A DNA stretch of 16,886 nt from Clostridia bacterium (GCA_017620455.1 JAFZQK010000054.1:1-16886); one strand, 5' to 3'; counted from the first letter of the stretch, positions 1-7,427 are shown. Translations and numbers: made by a program. Notes: a model not told the origin generated them from the letters alone.

Positions 1-1
1 C

Positions 2-331
2 GTGACGGCCCTGCTGGGCACGGACGACCTGATCAAGAACATGAACAAGCTGGTGGCGTTCAAGGGCATGACGGTGGAAGCCTACGACGAGACCGGCGCG
101 GCGTTCGCTTACAAGGACGCTTCCGGCAAGACGGACGACCTATACTTCAAGGTTTCCAAGGACGGCGTGACCTACGACTTCTGCGTGGAATTCTATCTGC
201 GGGGCAGCGACACCGAAGTGTACAAGGCCGTGGAAGGCCTGAAGGTGGGCGACGTGGTCGACCTGGAAGGCTACCTGTACTGGTACAACGGCGCGAACCC
301 CCACATCATTTCCGTGAAGGCCGCCGAATAA
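2..331 (+). CDS. 3' end of a gene for an OB-fold-like domain protein (partial)
   Basis: The frame is open from the first base to a TAA at 329-331, so this is most likely the C-terminal 109 or so residues of a protein whose start lies upstream. A GTG at base 2 could be read as a start, but no ribosome binding site can be seen because the window begins there. The visible part alternates short beta-like stretches and ends in a segment reading KVGDVVDLEGYLYWYNG, which resembles the last strands of OB-fold domains found at the C-terminus of bacterial surface proteins and lipoproteins. I do not recognise a catalytic motif and cannot name the parent protein. A strong intrinsic terminator follows 24 bases after the stop, so this is the last gene of its unit and is separate from the glycosidase downstream. 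Confidence 0.6.
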   Translation: MTALLGTDDLIKNMNKLVAFKGMTVEAYDETGAAFAYKDASGKTDDLYFKVSKDGVTYDFCVEFYLRGSDTEVYKAVEGLKVGDVVDLEGYLYWYNGANPHIISVKAAE

Positions 332-355
332 TCCGCTTTTCCGAATACTTGCTTT

Positions 356-384
356 GCGCCCCGGTCCGCCGGGGCGCTTTTTTT
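356..384 (+). terminator. Intrinsic terminator after the OB-fold gene
   Basis: A perfect 9-bp GC-rich stem, GCGCCCCGG (356-364) with CCGGGGCGC (369-377), encloses the 4-base loop TCCG and is followed directly by seven T residues (378-384). Confidence 0.92.
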
Positions 385-389
385 GCGGA

Positions 390-419
390 TTGACAAATTC
401 CCGCCCCAGGCTGTATCAT
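390..419 (+). promoter_or_regulatory. Promoter for the GH31-araC unit
   Basis: TTGACA (390-395, a perfect -35 box) lies 18 bp upstream of TATCAT (414-419, -10 box). It sits just after the preceding terminator and about 45 bp before the ATG at 465. This is the only promoter proposed in the window with a consensus -35 and without a TGN extension of the -10. Confidence 0.7.
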
Positions 420-464
420 AAAAACGGCATTGCGGAAGAAATCAATAATCAAAGGAGAATCGCC

Positions 465-2486
465 ATGCAGTTCATCAATGACAACGGTGCCCTCGTCTGC
501 CGCCGGCAGGGAGAAACCCTGCGGATCGAGCCGTGGGGAAAGGACGCTCTGCGCATCCGGGCCACCATGTTCCCCGCTTTTTCCGGCCGGGACTGGGCCC
601 TGACGGAAGATCCCGGACACGCCGCGGCAAAGATCGAATTTTATCAGGAGGAACGCCGGGAGGGCGACGGGAACATGCACCGGCTGCCCGCGGCGTCCAT
701 CGAAAACGGGCGGCTGAAAATCACGGTGAATTTCGGCGGGGTCATGACCTTTTACCGGGACGGAGAAAAGGTGCTGCGGGAGCATTACCGCAATTACGGC
801 GCCAGCATCACCAGGGAAAGCCACTGCCTCAAGGTGGTCAACCGGGAGTGGATCCCCTACGTGGGCGGGGATTACCGCCTGACCGTGCGGTTTGAGCCCA
901 ACGACGGGGAAAAGCTTTTCGGCATGGGCCAGTACCAGCAGCCGGACCTGGATCTGAAGGGCTGCGTGCTGGAGCTGGCCCAGAAAAACAGCCAAACCAC
1001 CGTGCCCTTCCTGGTATCTTCCCTGGGCTACGGCATGCTGTGGAACAATCCGGCGGTGGGCCGGGTGGCCTTCGGCAAAAACGTGACCGAATGGGAAGCC
1101 GCGGCCTGCAAGGATATGGACATTTGGTTCACCGTGGCGGACACGCCCAAGGGCCTCCTGGAAAACTACACCGCCGTCACCGGCCGCGCCCCCATGATGC
1201 GGGAGGACGCCATGGGCTTCTGGCAGTGCAAGCTGCGCTACCGCACCCAGGAGGAGGTGCTCTCCGTGGCCCGGAAGTACCGCGAGCTGGGCATCCATCT
1301 GGACGTGATCGTGATCGACTTTTTCCACTGGACCGTCCAGGGCGACTGGAAATTCGACAGCACCTACTGGCCGGACCCCAAGGCCATGATCGACGAACTG
1401 CACGCCATGGGCACCAAGGTGATGGTATCCGTATGGCCCAGCGTGGACCGGCGCAGCGAAAACTTCTACGAAATGGCGGAGCGGGGCCTGCTCATGCGCA
1501 CCGAACGCGGCGCCATGCAGACCTACGATTACCAGGGCGACTGCGTGCAGCTGGACCCCTTCAACCCCGAAACCCGGCAATACGTGTGGGAAAAGTGCAA
1601 GAAGCACTACTACGACCTGGGCATCGATTATTTCTGGCTGGATAATTCCGAGCCGGACCTGACCAAGTACGATTTCGACAATTTCCGCTATTACATCGGC
1701 CCGGCCCTGGAATGCAGCAACCTGTATCCCCAGTGGTACAGCCGCATCTTCTTTGACAACGAAACCGCCCTGGGCAACGGCGGGGTGGTGAATCTGCTGC
1801 GCTCCGGCTGGGCGGGCAGCCAGAAATACGGGAACGTCCTGTGGAGCGGCGACGTGCCCTCCACCTGGGAATCCCTGCGGGATCAGGTGGCGGCGGGGCT
1901 GAACATCGGCCTGGCCGGCATTCCCTGGTGGAACACCGATATCGGCGGGTTCATGGAAGGCAACGTTTTCGATCCCGAATTCCGGGAATTGCTGATCCGT
2001 TGGTACGAATGGGCGGTGTTCCAGCCCGTAATGCGCCTCCACGGCGACCGGGAGCCCTTCACCATCCCCGCCCTGGACGACCGGGACTGGGGCGGCGGAT
2101 ACCTGCACACCGGCCAGGACAACGAAATGTGGAGCTACGGCGAGGAAAACTTCGCCATCATGAAAAAGCATTACGAGCTGCGCCGGTCCCTGCTGCCGTA
2201 CCTGAAAAAGATTTTCCGGGAAGCCCATGAGAACGGCTCTCCCCTGCTGCGGGCCATGTTCTATGAATTCCCCGAAGACCAAACGTGCTGGGAGCTCAAA
2301 GATCAGTACATGTTCGGCCCGGATTATCTGGTGGCCCCCGTGCTGACGCCGCGCACCTTCAGCCGCCCGGTATACCTGCCCGCCGGCAGATGGCAGGACA
2401 TCCGCACCGGAGAAACCGTGGACGGCGGCCGCACGGTGGAGGCCGACGCGCCCATCGATTCCATCCCCGTATTCAAACGGCTGTGA
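465..2486 (+). CDS. Glycoside hydrolase family 31 alpha-glycosidase (alpha-xylosidase/alpha-glucosidase type)
   Basis: This 673-residue protein has the GH31 layout: an N-terminal beta-sandwich (about 1-230, with LFGMGQY and the PFLVSSLGYGMLWNN stretch), a (beta/alpha)8 barrel (about 245-560) and C-terminal beta domains. The retaining nucleophile should be D393 in YFWLDNSEPD, and the acid/base D463 in LWSGDVPSTWESLR; the following GIPWWNTDIGGF is a family hallmark. It has no signal peptide, so it should act in the cytosol on imported oligosaccharides. The WLDxxEPD nucleophile motif resembles the WWLDATEPD of xyloglucan-type alpha-xylosidases more than the WxDMNE of maltases, but the substrate cannot be fixed from sequence. 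The ATG at 465 is chosen because GGAG at 454-457 precedes it by 7 bases; the frame is open upstream to 354 without a ribosome binding site. The araC-type gene follows 19 bases after the stop, implying a shared transcript. Confidence 0.9.
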   Translation: MQFINDNGALVCRRQGETLRIEPWGKDALRIRATMFPAFSGRDWALTEDPGHAAAKIEFYQEERREGDGNMHRLPAASIENGRLKITVNFGGVMTFYRDGEKVLREHYRNYGASITRESHCLKVVNREWIPYVGGDYRLTVRFEPNDGEKLFGMGQYQQPDLDLKGCVLELAQKNSQTTVPFLVSSLGYGMLWNNPAVGRVAFGKNVTEWEAAACKDMDIWFTVADTPKGLLENYTAVTGRAPMMREDAMGFWQCKLRYRTQEEVLSVARKYRELGIHLDVIVIDFFHWTVQGDWKFDSTYWPDPKAMIDELHAMGTKVMVSVWPSVDRRSENFYEMAERGLLMRTERGAMQTYDYQGDCVQLDPFNPETRQYVWEKCKKHYYDLGIDYFWLDNSEPDLTKYDFDNFRYYIGPALECSNLYPQWYSRIFFDNETALGNGGVVNLLRSGWAGSQKYGNVLWSGDVPSTWESLRDQVAAGLNIGLAGIPWWNTDIGGFMEGNVFDPEFRELLIRWYEWAVFQPVMRLHGDREPFTIPALDDRDWGGGYLHTGQDNEMWSYGEENFAIMKKHYELRRSLLPYLKKIFREAHENGSPLLRAMFYEFPEDQTCWELKDQYMFGPDYLVAPVLTPRTFSRPVYLPAGRWQDIRTGETVDGGRTVEADAPIDSIPVFKRL

Positions 2487-2505
2487 CCGGAGGAGAAGAT
2501 CGCCC

Positions 2506-3378
2506 ATGCGAACGGAGCTCCTGAGCGCCTACGCGCCGGAAGCGGCCTTTCCCTGCCACGCGGAGGAGACGGTCCACGCCGCCGACGTGCCGCTGCACGC
2601 CCACCGGGATTTTACGGAGATCACCTTCGTCCGCGGGGGCAGCGCCCTGTGCCGGGACGGCGGAGGGGAATGCCTGGTGCGGCGGGGGGACGTGCTGACG
2701 GCGGCGGAGGGATCGGCCCACGCGTTCCTGCAGGTCCGGGATATGCGGGCGTTCACGGTGCGCTTCCGCCTGGACGCGATGATCCCCGGAGAGGCGGACA
2801 TCCGGCAGGCGCCGGGGTTCGAGCCGCTGTTTTTGCCCCATAAAAAAACGCCCGCCCCCCGGCGGCCCCTGCGGCCGGACAGCGCCGCGTGGCTGGCATT
2901 GGAGGACGGGATGGACGCGGTGCTGGCCGAAATGCGGCAGCAGCGCCCGGGCTGGAAAACCTGTCTGCGGGGCTGGCTGCAGATGACGCTTCTGCAGCTG
3001 TGCCGCCTGAGCGCGGGCCAGTCCGGCGCGCTGCCCGGCGGCGGCGCGGCCCTGGCCCTGGCCTATCTGGAGGATCATTACACCGAGGAAATTCCCCTGG
3101 CGGAGCTGGCGCAGGTGGCCGGCGTGTCTCCCCGGCACCTGGACCGGGTGTTCTCCCAGGCGTTCCATTTTACGCCCCGGGCCTATATCGCCCGGCTGCG
3201 AATGGCCCGCGCCCGGACCCTGCTGCGCACCGACCGGCCCATCACCGAGATCGCCTTCGACTGCGGCTATGCCGACAGCAATTATTTTTCCCAGGTCTTC
3301 CGCCGGCACACGGGCATGAGCCCGCAGCAATACCGGCGGGAAACGAAAAAACAGCATACAGAAAAGGAGCCGCGCTGA
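2506..3378 (+). CDS. AraC-family transcriptional regulator with N-terminal cupin domain
   Basis: This 290-residue protein joins a cupin-like sensor domain (about 25-100, with the LHAHRDFTEITFVRGG pattern seen in RhaS/RhaR-type sugar regulators) to a C-terminal double helix-turn-helix. The first HTH is around 198-220 (LAELAQVAGVSPRHLDRVF) and the second around 246-277, with the family signature ending GMSPQQYRR. GGAGGAG at 2489-2495 precedes the ATG by 10 bases. The gene lies 19 bases behind the GH31 gene and probably shares its promoter. By family precedent it would bind a sugar and control the glycosidase transcript, making an autoregulated local switch; the ligand is unknown. The last codons before the stop form the left arm of the terminator. 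The linker between domains is Arg/Pro/Gly-rich, which fits the genome's base composition. Confidence 0.92.
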   Translation: MRTELLSAYAPEAAFPCHAEETVHAADVPLHAHRDFTEITFVRGGSALCRDGGGECLVRRGDVLTAAEGSAHAFLQVRDMRAFTVRFRLDAMIPGEADIRQAPGFEPLFLPHKKTPAPRRPLRPDSAAWLALEDGMDAVLAEMRQQRPGWKTCLRGWLQMTLLQLCRLSAGQSGALPGGGAALALAYLEDHYTEEIPLAELAQVAGVSPRHLDRVFSQAFHFTPRAYIARLRMARARTLLRTDRPITEIAFDCGYADSNYFSQVFRRHTGMSPQQYRRETKKQHTEKEPR

Positions 3379-3404
3379 AACGCCGATGCGCGGCTCCCTT
3401 TTTT
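3366..3404 (+). terminator. Terminator overlapping the end of the araC-type gene, possibly bidirectional
   Basis: A perfect 10-bp stem pairs GGAGCCGCGC (3366-3375) with GCGCGGCTCC (3388-3397), loop 12 bases, followed by six T residues at 3399-3404. The left arm is coding and the loop begins with the TGA stop. On the - strand the same hairpin is followed by CCTTTTC, so it may also end the convergent TPM gene, whose stop is at 3413, though with a shorter T run. Confidence 0.88.
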
Positions 3405-3412
3405 CGGAAAAA

Positions 3413-4198
3413 TCAGAATTTTCCCCCGTGGCCCGAATGGTGCGTGCCGGAAGAACCGGTAAAGCCGCCGTGGAAGCCGCCGCCTCCGCCGGGCCGCGAA
3501 CCGCTGCTTTCCGTTTGGATGCGGCGGCGGGTGGTGGTGGTATACAGGTAAATATCCTGGCTGGTATGCAGGCGGAAGGAGCCGTCCTGAATGTAATTGG
3601 CCGCGCCTTTTTTCTTCCGCACGGATTTCATGCCGGAGCGCATCGCGCCCGCGGTAACGGCGCCGCCGCCCGCGCCCAGCGCCGTCAGCAGCGGCAGCAG
3701 CCGCCCCGCCCGGCCTTCCGGCGTCACGGCGTTCAGCCGCGCCGCCACCATTTCCACAAATTTCTTTTCCGCCGCGTCGAAATCATTCTTTCCCAGCAGC
3801 GGCAGGATCTGCTTTTCGATCCTGTTCAGCTCCCCGTCGGTAAAGATTTTCTCCGCGGAGCCGGTGTTCATGATGTAATAATCCCGGGTGGAGGGCACGA
3901 TCAGCAGCATGATGCCGTCGTGGCCTTCCCCGTAGCCGTAGCCGCCGTAATCGTAATAATCCGCCGCGAAATCATAGGTGGTATAGCTGCCGATGCCGTC
4001 GATGTTCAGGATCACCAGGTCGAACTGAAACCGCTCCCCGATGTCCCGGATCTCCTCCGTCAGCGCCGAGACCGTGTCCGCCGACAGCACCTTCGCCTGA
4101 TCCACTACCCGTTCCATTTCCGGATTCTCCGCCATCGCAGGCAGGGCGCACAGCAGGAGCGCCAGCAGGAGCGCCGGCAGAATGAACGCTTTCTTCAT
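3413..4198 (-). CDS. TPM-domain protein, YdjH-like, with signal peptide and Gly/His-rich tail
   Basis: This 261-residue protein begins with a clear signal peptide (MKKAF then a Leu/Ala-rich core, likely cut after AMA at residue 23). It continues with a TPM domain (about 26-156: VVDQAKVLSADT near the start, HDGIMLLIVPSTRDYYI in the middle), a hydrophobic Ala/Gly/Leu segment (about 164-186) that should be a membrane anchor, a basic stretch, and a Gly/Ser/His-rich end (SSGTHHSGHGGKF). TPM domains are found in photosystem II repair and stress-related membrane proteins. The architecture and the zinc-ribbon partner match B. subtilis YdjH of the pspA-ydjGHI operon. The ATG lies one base after the stop of the upstream gene (TGAAATG on the - strand), so translation is probably coupled; only a weak G-run precedes it. 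A direct function is not established from sequence. Confidence 0.85.
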   Translation of the reverse strand: MKKAFILPALLLALLLCALPAMAENPEMERVVDQAKVLSADTVSALTEEIRDIGERFQFDLVILNIDGIGSYTTYDFAADYYDYGGYGYGEGHDGIMLLIVPSTRDYYIMNTGSAEKIFTDGELNRIEKQILPLLGKNDFDAAEKKFVEMVAARLNAVTPEGRAGRLLPLLTALGAGGGAVTAGAMRSGMKSVRKKKGAANYIQDGSFRLHTSQDIYLYTTTTRRRIQTESSGSRPGGGGGFHGGFTGSSGTHHSGHGGKF

Positions 4199-4199
4199 T

Positions 4200-5297
4200 T
4201 CACAGCACCCCCGTCTTCAGCAGCAGATACAGCAGCCCCGTGCCGCCTGCGCCGATCCCCAGGGCAATGCCCAGCAGCCAGCCCCAGAACCTGCCCCTGT
4301 CCACCGGCAGATCGCCGATGAACCTGCCCGTCTGCCCGTTCATGGCGAAGGTATAAATTTTGTCCTTCCAGCGGGTGTTGAGCAGCCACACCGGCAGGAG
4401 CACCTGCCTTACCTGGCTGTGATGGAGCGAAATGCGGGACTGGGTGCGGCTCACCGTGGCATACCCGTGCACGGTGCCCGCCATCACGGCGTTCACGCTG
4501 TCCCGGATGCGCTCGTTGGCCCGGGGCTCGCAGGCCGCGGCGTCCAGATCGTGGCGCTGGGCCTGGAAGCCGCTCAGATACCCCACGTGGAAGGGCTGCG
4601 CCGCTTGCTGATCGAAGGGCTCGATGGCTTCCATCAGGGTATCGTCCGCCTTCTGGGAGCCGTTCACCGGCACCTGGCTGAACGCCATGCTGCCGCCCCG
4701 GCGCAGCAGATAATGCTCCGTCCTCGTCACCATATACTGGCCTTCCCGGTGGGTATGGCTGCGGGTGGCGTTGTAGGTGCAGTCCGCCTCCGCGTCGGCC
4801 TGGAACAGCCAGAAGGGGATATACACCCCCGTGATCTTCTCCAGCATGCCCCCGTTCAGAAACCCCTTGGGCAGCAGCTTTTTCCCGCTGCAGTGCTTTT
4901 TCAGGGCGGCCACGGCCTCTTCCTTGCTCTTCTGGAAGGGCAGCACGGCGTCCGGCCGGTACGCGCCCTCCAGCACGCCGGGCAGGATGGAGGGGCTTCC
5001 GCAGTATACGCAGGACGTGGCGGCGACCTCCGCGTCGGTGACGATCTGCGCGCCGCAGGCTTCGCACCGATAAGCCCGCAGCGCGCCGCTTTCAGCGCCG
5101 GAAAAGCCAGCGCTTTCCTGGGGCGCCCAGTCCATCTGGTCGCCCTGATCCTGCCAGGCCTGAGCCTCCGCCACGGCCTGCATGGTTTCCGGCGGGAAAG
5201 AATTGCCGCAGGAATCACAGTGCATCTGCTGGGTGTCGCTGGAAAAAACCAGGGCGGCGCCGCAGCAGGGGCAGCGGTAACGGGATGCGGTCTGCAT
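4200..5297 (-). CDS. Double zinc-ribbon membrane protein, YdjG-like
   Basis: This 365-residue protein starts with two zinc ribbons: C9/C12 with C27/C30 (RCPCCG and HCDSCGN) and C78/C81 with C96/C99 (RCEACG and SCVYCG). A central domain follows (about 110-330, with FLNGGMLEKITGVYIPFWLF and VRQVLLPVWLLNTRWKDK), then a single C-terminal membrane helix (about 337-360) and a short tail. The ribbons would lie in the cytosol and anchor to the membrane from the C-terminus. Automatic annotations often call such proteins TFIIB-type zinc finger or PriA-like on the ribbon alone, but no helicase or transcription-factor domain is present. The best architectural match is B. subtilis YdjG, which works with a TPM protein (YdjH) and an SPFH protein (YdjI). 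AAGGAGG (5309-5303) sits 5 bases before the ATG, and a good promoter lies upstream. Confidence 0.85.
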   Translation of the reverse strand: MQTASRYRCPCCGAALVFSSDTQQMHCDSCGNSFPPETMQAVAEAQAWQDQGDQMDWAPQESAGFSGAESGALRAYRCEACGAQIVTDAEVAATSCVYCGSPSILPGVLEGAYRPDAVLPFQKSKEEAVAALKKHCSGKKLLPKGFLNGGMLEKITGVYIPFWLFQADAEADCTYNATRSHTHREGQYMVTRTEHYLLRRGGSMAFSQVPVNGSQKADDTLMEAIEPFDQQAAQPFHVGYLSGFQAQRHDLDAAACEPRANERIRDSVNAVMAGTVHGYATVSRTQSRISLHHSQVRQVLLPVWLLNTRWKDKIYTFAMNGQTGRFIGDLPVDRGRFWGWLLGIALGIGAGGTGLLYLLLKTGVL

Positions 5298-5330
5298 TTC
5301 AGCCTCCTTGAATCATCAAAGCAAAAGGGC

Positions 5331-5347
5331 GGGGGATCTGCTCCCCC
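5331..5347 (-). other. Leader hairpin upstream of the zinc-ribbon gene
   Basis: On the - strand GGGGG (5347-5343) pairs with CCCCC (5335-5331) across a 7-base loop, followed by GCCCTTTTG. It lies between the proposed promoter and the ribosome binding site. It could be a weak terminator for the methyltransferase transcript, a leaky attenuator, or simply a 5' UTR stem; the T run is too short and too distant for a firm terminator call. Confidence 0.35.
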
Positions 5348-5352
5348 TGCCC

Positions 5353-5381
5353 ATCATACCACAATCATCGCGGCCTTGCAA
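5353..5381 (-). promoter_or_regulatory. Promoter for the zinc-ribbon/TPM operon
   Basis: On the - strand TTGCAA (5381-5376) and TATGAT (5358-5353) are 17 bp apart, and TGG directly precedes the -10 box, making an extended -10. It lies in the 89-base gap after the methyltransferase stop, so the zinc-ribbon and TPM genes can be transcribed on their own. Confidence 0.75.
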
Positions 5382-5386
5382 CTGCG

Positions 5387-6145
5387 TCACCGGGCGCTTT
5401 CCCGGGGCTTCACCGCCGTCACGTGCCACCGGTCGTCCCCCGTTCGGGGCGGGGACAATCGCATCCGGCCGAAGAAGGCGATCTGGCAGAACCCCGCTTC
5501 CTTGAGCAGCCTCCTCAGCTCCGCCCGTTCGTAGGCCCGCTGGGTCTGCGCTTCCTCCAGGCGGTCATACGCCCCGTCCGGGCGCCGGACGAATAGGGAA
5601 AGCGCCATCTGCACGCAGGCGGTCTTCTCCTGCCAGCGGTTGCGCCAGATATAGGAAATTTTTTCGTCGTCGGAAAACAGCGTATTGTTCCCCAGGGTGT
5701 TTTTCATCTTTTCCGGAGTGGACACATCGAAGATCAGCGCGCCGCCGGGCCGCAGCGCCGCAAACGCCGCGGAAAAGAACTGCGCCGCCCGCTCCGGCGA
5801 GGTCAGGTAATTCACGCCGTCACAGGTGGCGATCACGCAGTCCGCCCGGCGGGGCAGGCGCATTTCGCACATGTCCAGCCGCACGAAGGGAATATCCAGC
5901 CCGTTAGCCCGGGCTTTTTTCATGGCTTCCTCCAGCATGTCGGAGGACAGATCGATCCCCGTCATGCGGTAGCCCATCCGGGCCAGGGGCACGGTAAGGC
6001 TCCCGGTGCCGCAGGCGCACTCGGCGCATCTGGCGCCGTCGGGCACGCCGCAGCGCCGCATCAGCGCCCGGTAATGCCCGGCCCACTGGGCGTAGGGCAC
6101 CTCCCGCATCAATTCGTCGTAGACGTGGGCGAACTGGGTATACAT
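5387..6145 (-). CDS. Class I SAM-dependent methyltransferase, YqeM-like
   Basis: This 252-residue protein opens with YTQFAHVYDELMREVPY..W, the typical beginning of the YqeM family. It has a Rossmann methyltransferase fold: motif I is AECACGTGS (41-49), the acidic residue after strand 2 is D65 (GIDLSSDM), and RLDM (89-92) follows. The segment AALRPGGALIFDVSTPE marks strand 5. The length matches B. subtilis YqeM (about 247). The methyl acceptor of this family is not known to me. In B. subtilis the gene sits in the yqeG-nadD-rsfS cluster; here it instead follows a spore-protein gene and overlaps it by 37 bases. GGAAGGAAG lies just upstream of the ATG. It probably belongs to one transcript with the DUF624 and SASP genes. 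Confidence 0.87.
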   Translation of the reverse strand: MYTQFAHVYDELMREVPYAQWAGHYRALMRRCGVPDGARCAECACGTGSLTVPLARMGYRMTGIDLSSDMLEEAMKKARANGLDIPFVRLDMCEMRLPRRADCVIATCDGVNYLTSPERAAQFFSAAFAALRPGGALIFDVSTPEKMKNTLGNNTLFSDDEKISYIWRNRWQEKTACVQMALSLFVRRPDGAYDRLEEAQTQRAYERAELRRLLKEAGFCQIAFFGRMRLSPPRTGDDRWHVTAVKPRESAR

Positions 6146-6309
6146 GCTTCTTCCTTCCGGCGCCGCTTCCGGGCGCCCACCACTCCGCCGATGCGCCCGC
6201 TTTCCGCTGTGCTGAGCCCCGCCCAGCCCACGCTTTCCAGCCTGGGCAGCAAGCCCAGGTCCCGGGCCACCTCGTATTTCAGCCGTTCTTCCTTGGTCAG
6301 CGTCCGCAT
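6109..6309 (-). CDS. Small acid-soluble spore protein, alpha/beta type
   Basis: The 66-residue product contains LKYEVARDLGLLPRLESVGWAG then LSTAESGRIGG, the pattern of short clostridial alpha/beta-type SASPs (KYEIA.ELG... GW..L...E.GRIGG) that coat and protect DNA in dormant spores; YEVARD at 12-17 sits where the germination protease cuts family members. I prefer the ATG at 6309 because GGAGG (6324-6320) precedes it. An in-frame ATG at 6357 overlaps the stop of the DUF624 gene as ATGA and would add 16 residues, but its GGAG is only 3 bases away. After the basic RKRRRKEE stretch there is an unusual tail, ACIPSSPTSTTN, read out of frame through the start of the methyltransferase gene. Relatives usually end near the basic stretch, so a lost stop or a small frameshift is possible. 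Confidence 0.82.
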   Translation of the reverse strand: MRTLTKEERLKYEVARDLGLLPRLESVGWAGLSTAESGRIGGVVGARKRRRKEEACIPSSPTSTTN

Positions 6310-6353
6310 CCCATCGCCCCCTCCGGTTTCAAGGATGCCCCGCCGGCGCGTCT

Positions 6354-7427
6354 TCATTCGCTCCGGGGTTCTTCCGCGCTTTCGTCCTCGTCGCCGCCGT
6401 CGTCCTCCTCCGGCTCGGCCAGGCCGCGGTTCACCTTCACGCCCGCCAGCCTGGGATTGATGAACCGGTCGAACACCGCGTTGGTGTAGCTGGCCATCAC
6501 GAACCGGGACAGGGCGTACCCCAGCAGGGCATAATAGATCCCCAGGATCAGCGGCGAAATGGCGATGCCCGTGAATTCAAACAGCGCCCCGGCGATCACC
6601 GCCGGCACCAGCAGCACCAGGCGGATCCCCGCGGTCTGGGGCAGACGGCCCAGGGCCAGGATCAGGCTGTTTTTGATCAGCTGCCCGAAGGTCACCTTAT
6701 ACGTCACCAGCATGGGGTACATGAACGTGGCCGCCATGGCCCACACCGCCCCCAGGATCACCATCATCATCTGGGGCACCACGAACAGCAGTCCGCCGGT
6801 CTCCGCCTGCTTCCCGTAGAACATATAGCCGATGTACAGCACGTAGGGCAGCACGCCGGTAATGGCCGACACCCCCAGGGCCTGCTTCCAGTTGGCCTTC
6901 ACCGCGTCCTTGAAATCGGCCCACATGAAGGCGTGCTCGTCCCGGGCCCAGTTCCGCGTGACGTACGCCATGCCCGCCTTCACCGGGCCGGTAACGGCGA
7001 TGCAGGGGATCATCCACAGGAACAGCCAGGTCAGGATCGCCTGCCTGCCATCCTGCTCAAAGCTGATCAGCGCCGCCGCCTGGGATTCCAGATCGTCCCC
7101 GGCATTGTAGCGCTCCTTCATCTCTGCGGCAATCTGCGCGGCGCTGTCCTGGGAAAACTGCTCCGTCGTCACGTCGTATACCAGATAATTGCCGTAATTG
7201 ACGTAAACCGTCCGCAGATCCACATACATGCTGAACGCGCGGCCCGCCACGATGAACAGCGGGATCCACACCGCGATGGCCACCAGGTTCAGCCGCATCA
7301 GGCCGGCGAAGCGCACCCGCAGCATTTCCCAGAACAGCTGCCAGCGGTTCCTGGGCAGGTCTTCTTTCTTATAATCCCCTTTGCCGCTTTTTCCATAATA
7401 ATAATTGTTCATCATCCTGCCAAACAT
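6354..7427 (-). CDS. DUF624 (YesL-like) integral membrane protein
   Basis: This 357-residue protein has about six predicted membrane helices (around 45-64, 131-150, 185-205, 213-237, 268-285 and 289-309). The conserved DUF624 core is visible as PVKAGMAYVTRNWARDEHAFMW, split by me as 148-157 (PVKAGMAYVT) and 158-169 (RNWARDEHAFMW), followed by ADFKDAVKANWKQA. YesL-family proteins often sit near carbohydrate-transport and two-component genes in Firmicutes; their activity is unknown. This copy is longer than the usual 200-odd residues because of a larger extracytoplasmic loop (about 65-130) and an acidic tail (338-357, Glu/Asp-rich). A G-rich stretch (GGGGGACGG) lies upstream of the ATG at 7427; Met5 and Met6 are alternative starts. 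The stop overlaps an in-frame ATG of the SASP gene, suggesting a DUF624-SASP-methyltransferase transcript. Confidence 0.85.
   Translation of the reverse strand: MFGRMMNNYYYGKSGKGDYKKEDLPRNRWQLFWEMLRVRFAGLMRLNLVAIAVWIPLFIVAGRAFSMYVDLRTVYVNYGNYLVYDVTTEQFSQDSAAQIAAEMKERYNAGDDLESQAAALISFEQDGRQAILTWLFLWMIPCIAVTGPVKAGMAYVTRNWARDEHAFMWADFKDAVKANWKQALGVSAITGVLPYVLYIGYMFYGKQAETGGLLFVVPQMMMVILGAVWAMAATFMYPMLVTYKVTFGQLIKNSLILALGRLPQTAGIRLVLLVPAVIAGALFEFTGIAISPLILGIYYALLGYALSRFVMASYTNAVFDRFINPRLAGVKVNRGLAEPEEDDGGDEDESAEEPRSE

Noticed and set aside
306..2507. A 733-codon open frame on the - strand opposite the GH31 gene
   Set aside because: Composition is Gly/Ala/His/Pro/Val-rich with no recognisable domain, no ribosome binding site fits, and the + strand carries all GH31 motifs. 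It is a by-product of GC-rich third positions.
4200..5297. PriA helicase or TFIIB-like factor as identity of the zinc-ribbon protein
   Set aside because: Only the cysteine ribbons resemble those proteins; there is no helicase motif or cyclin fold, and the protein ends in a membrane helix.
4182..5534. A 450-codon open frame on the + strand opposite the zinc-ribbon gene
   Set aside because: No domain, crosses a real promoter and leader region, and is antisense to a well supported gene.
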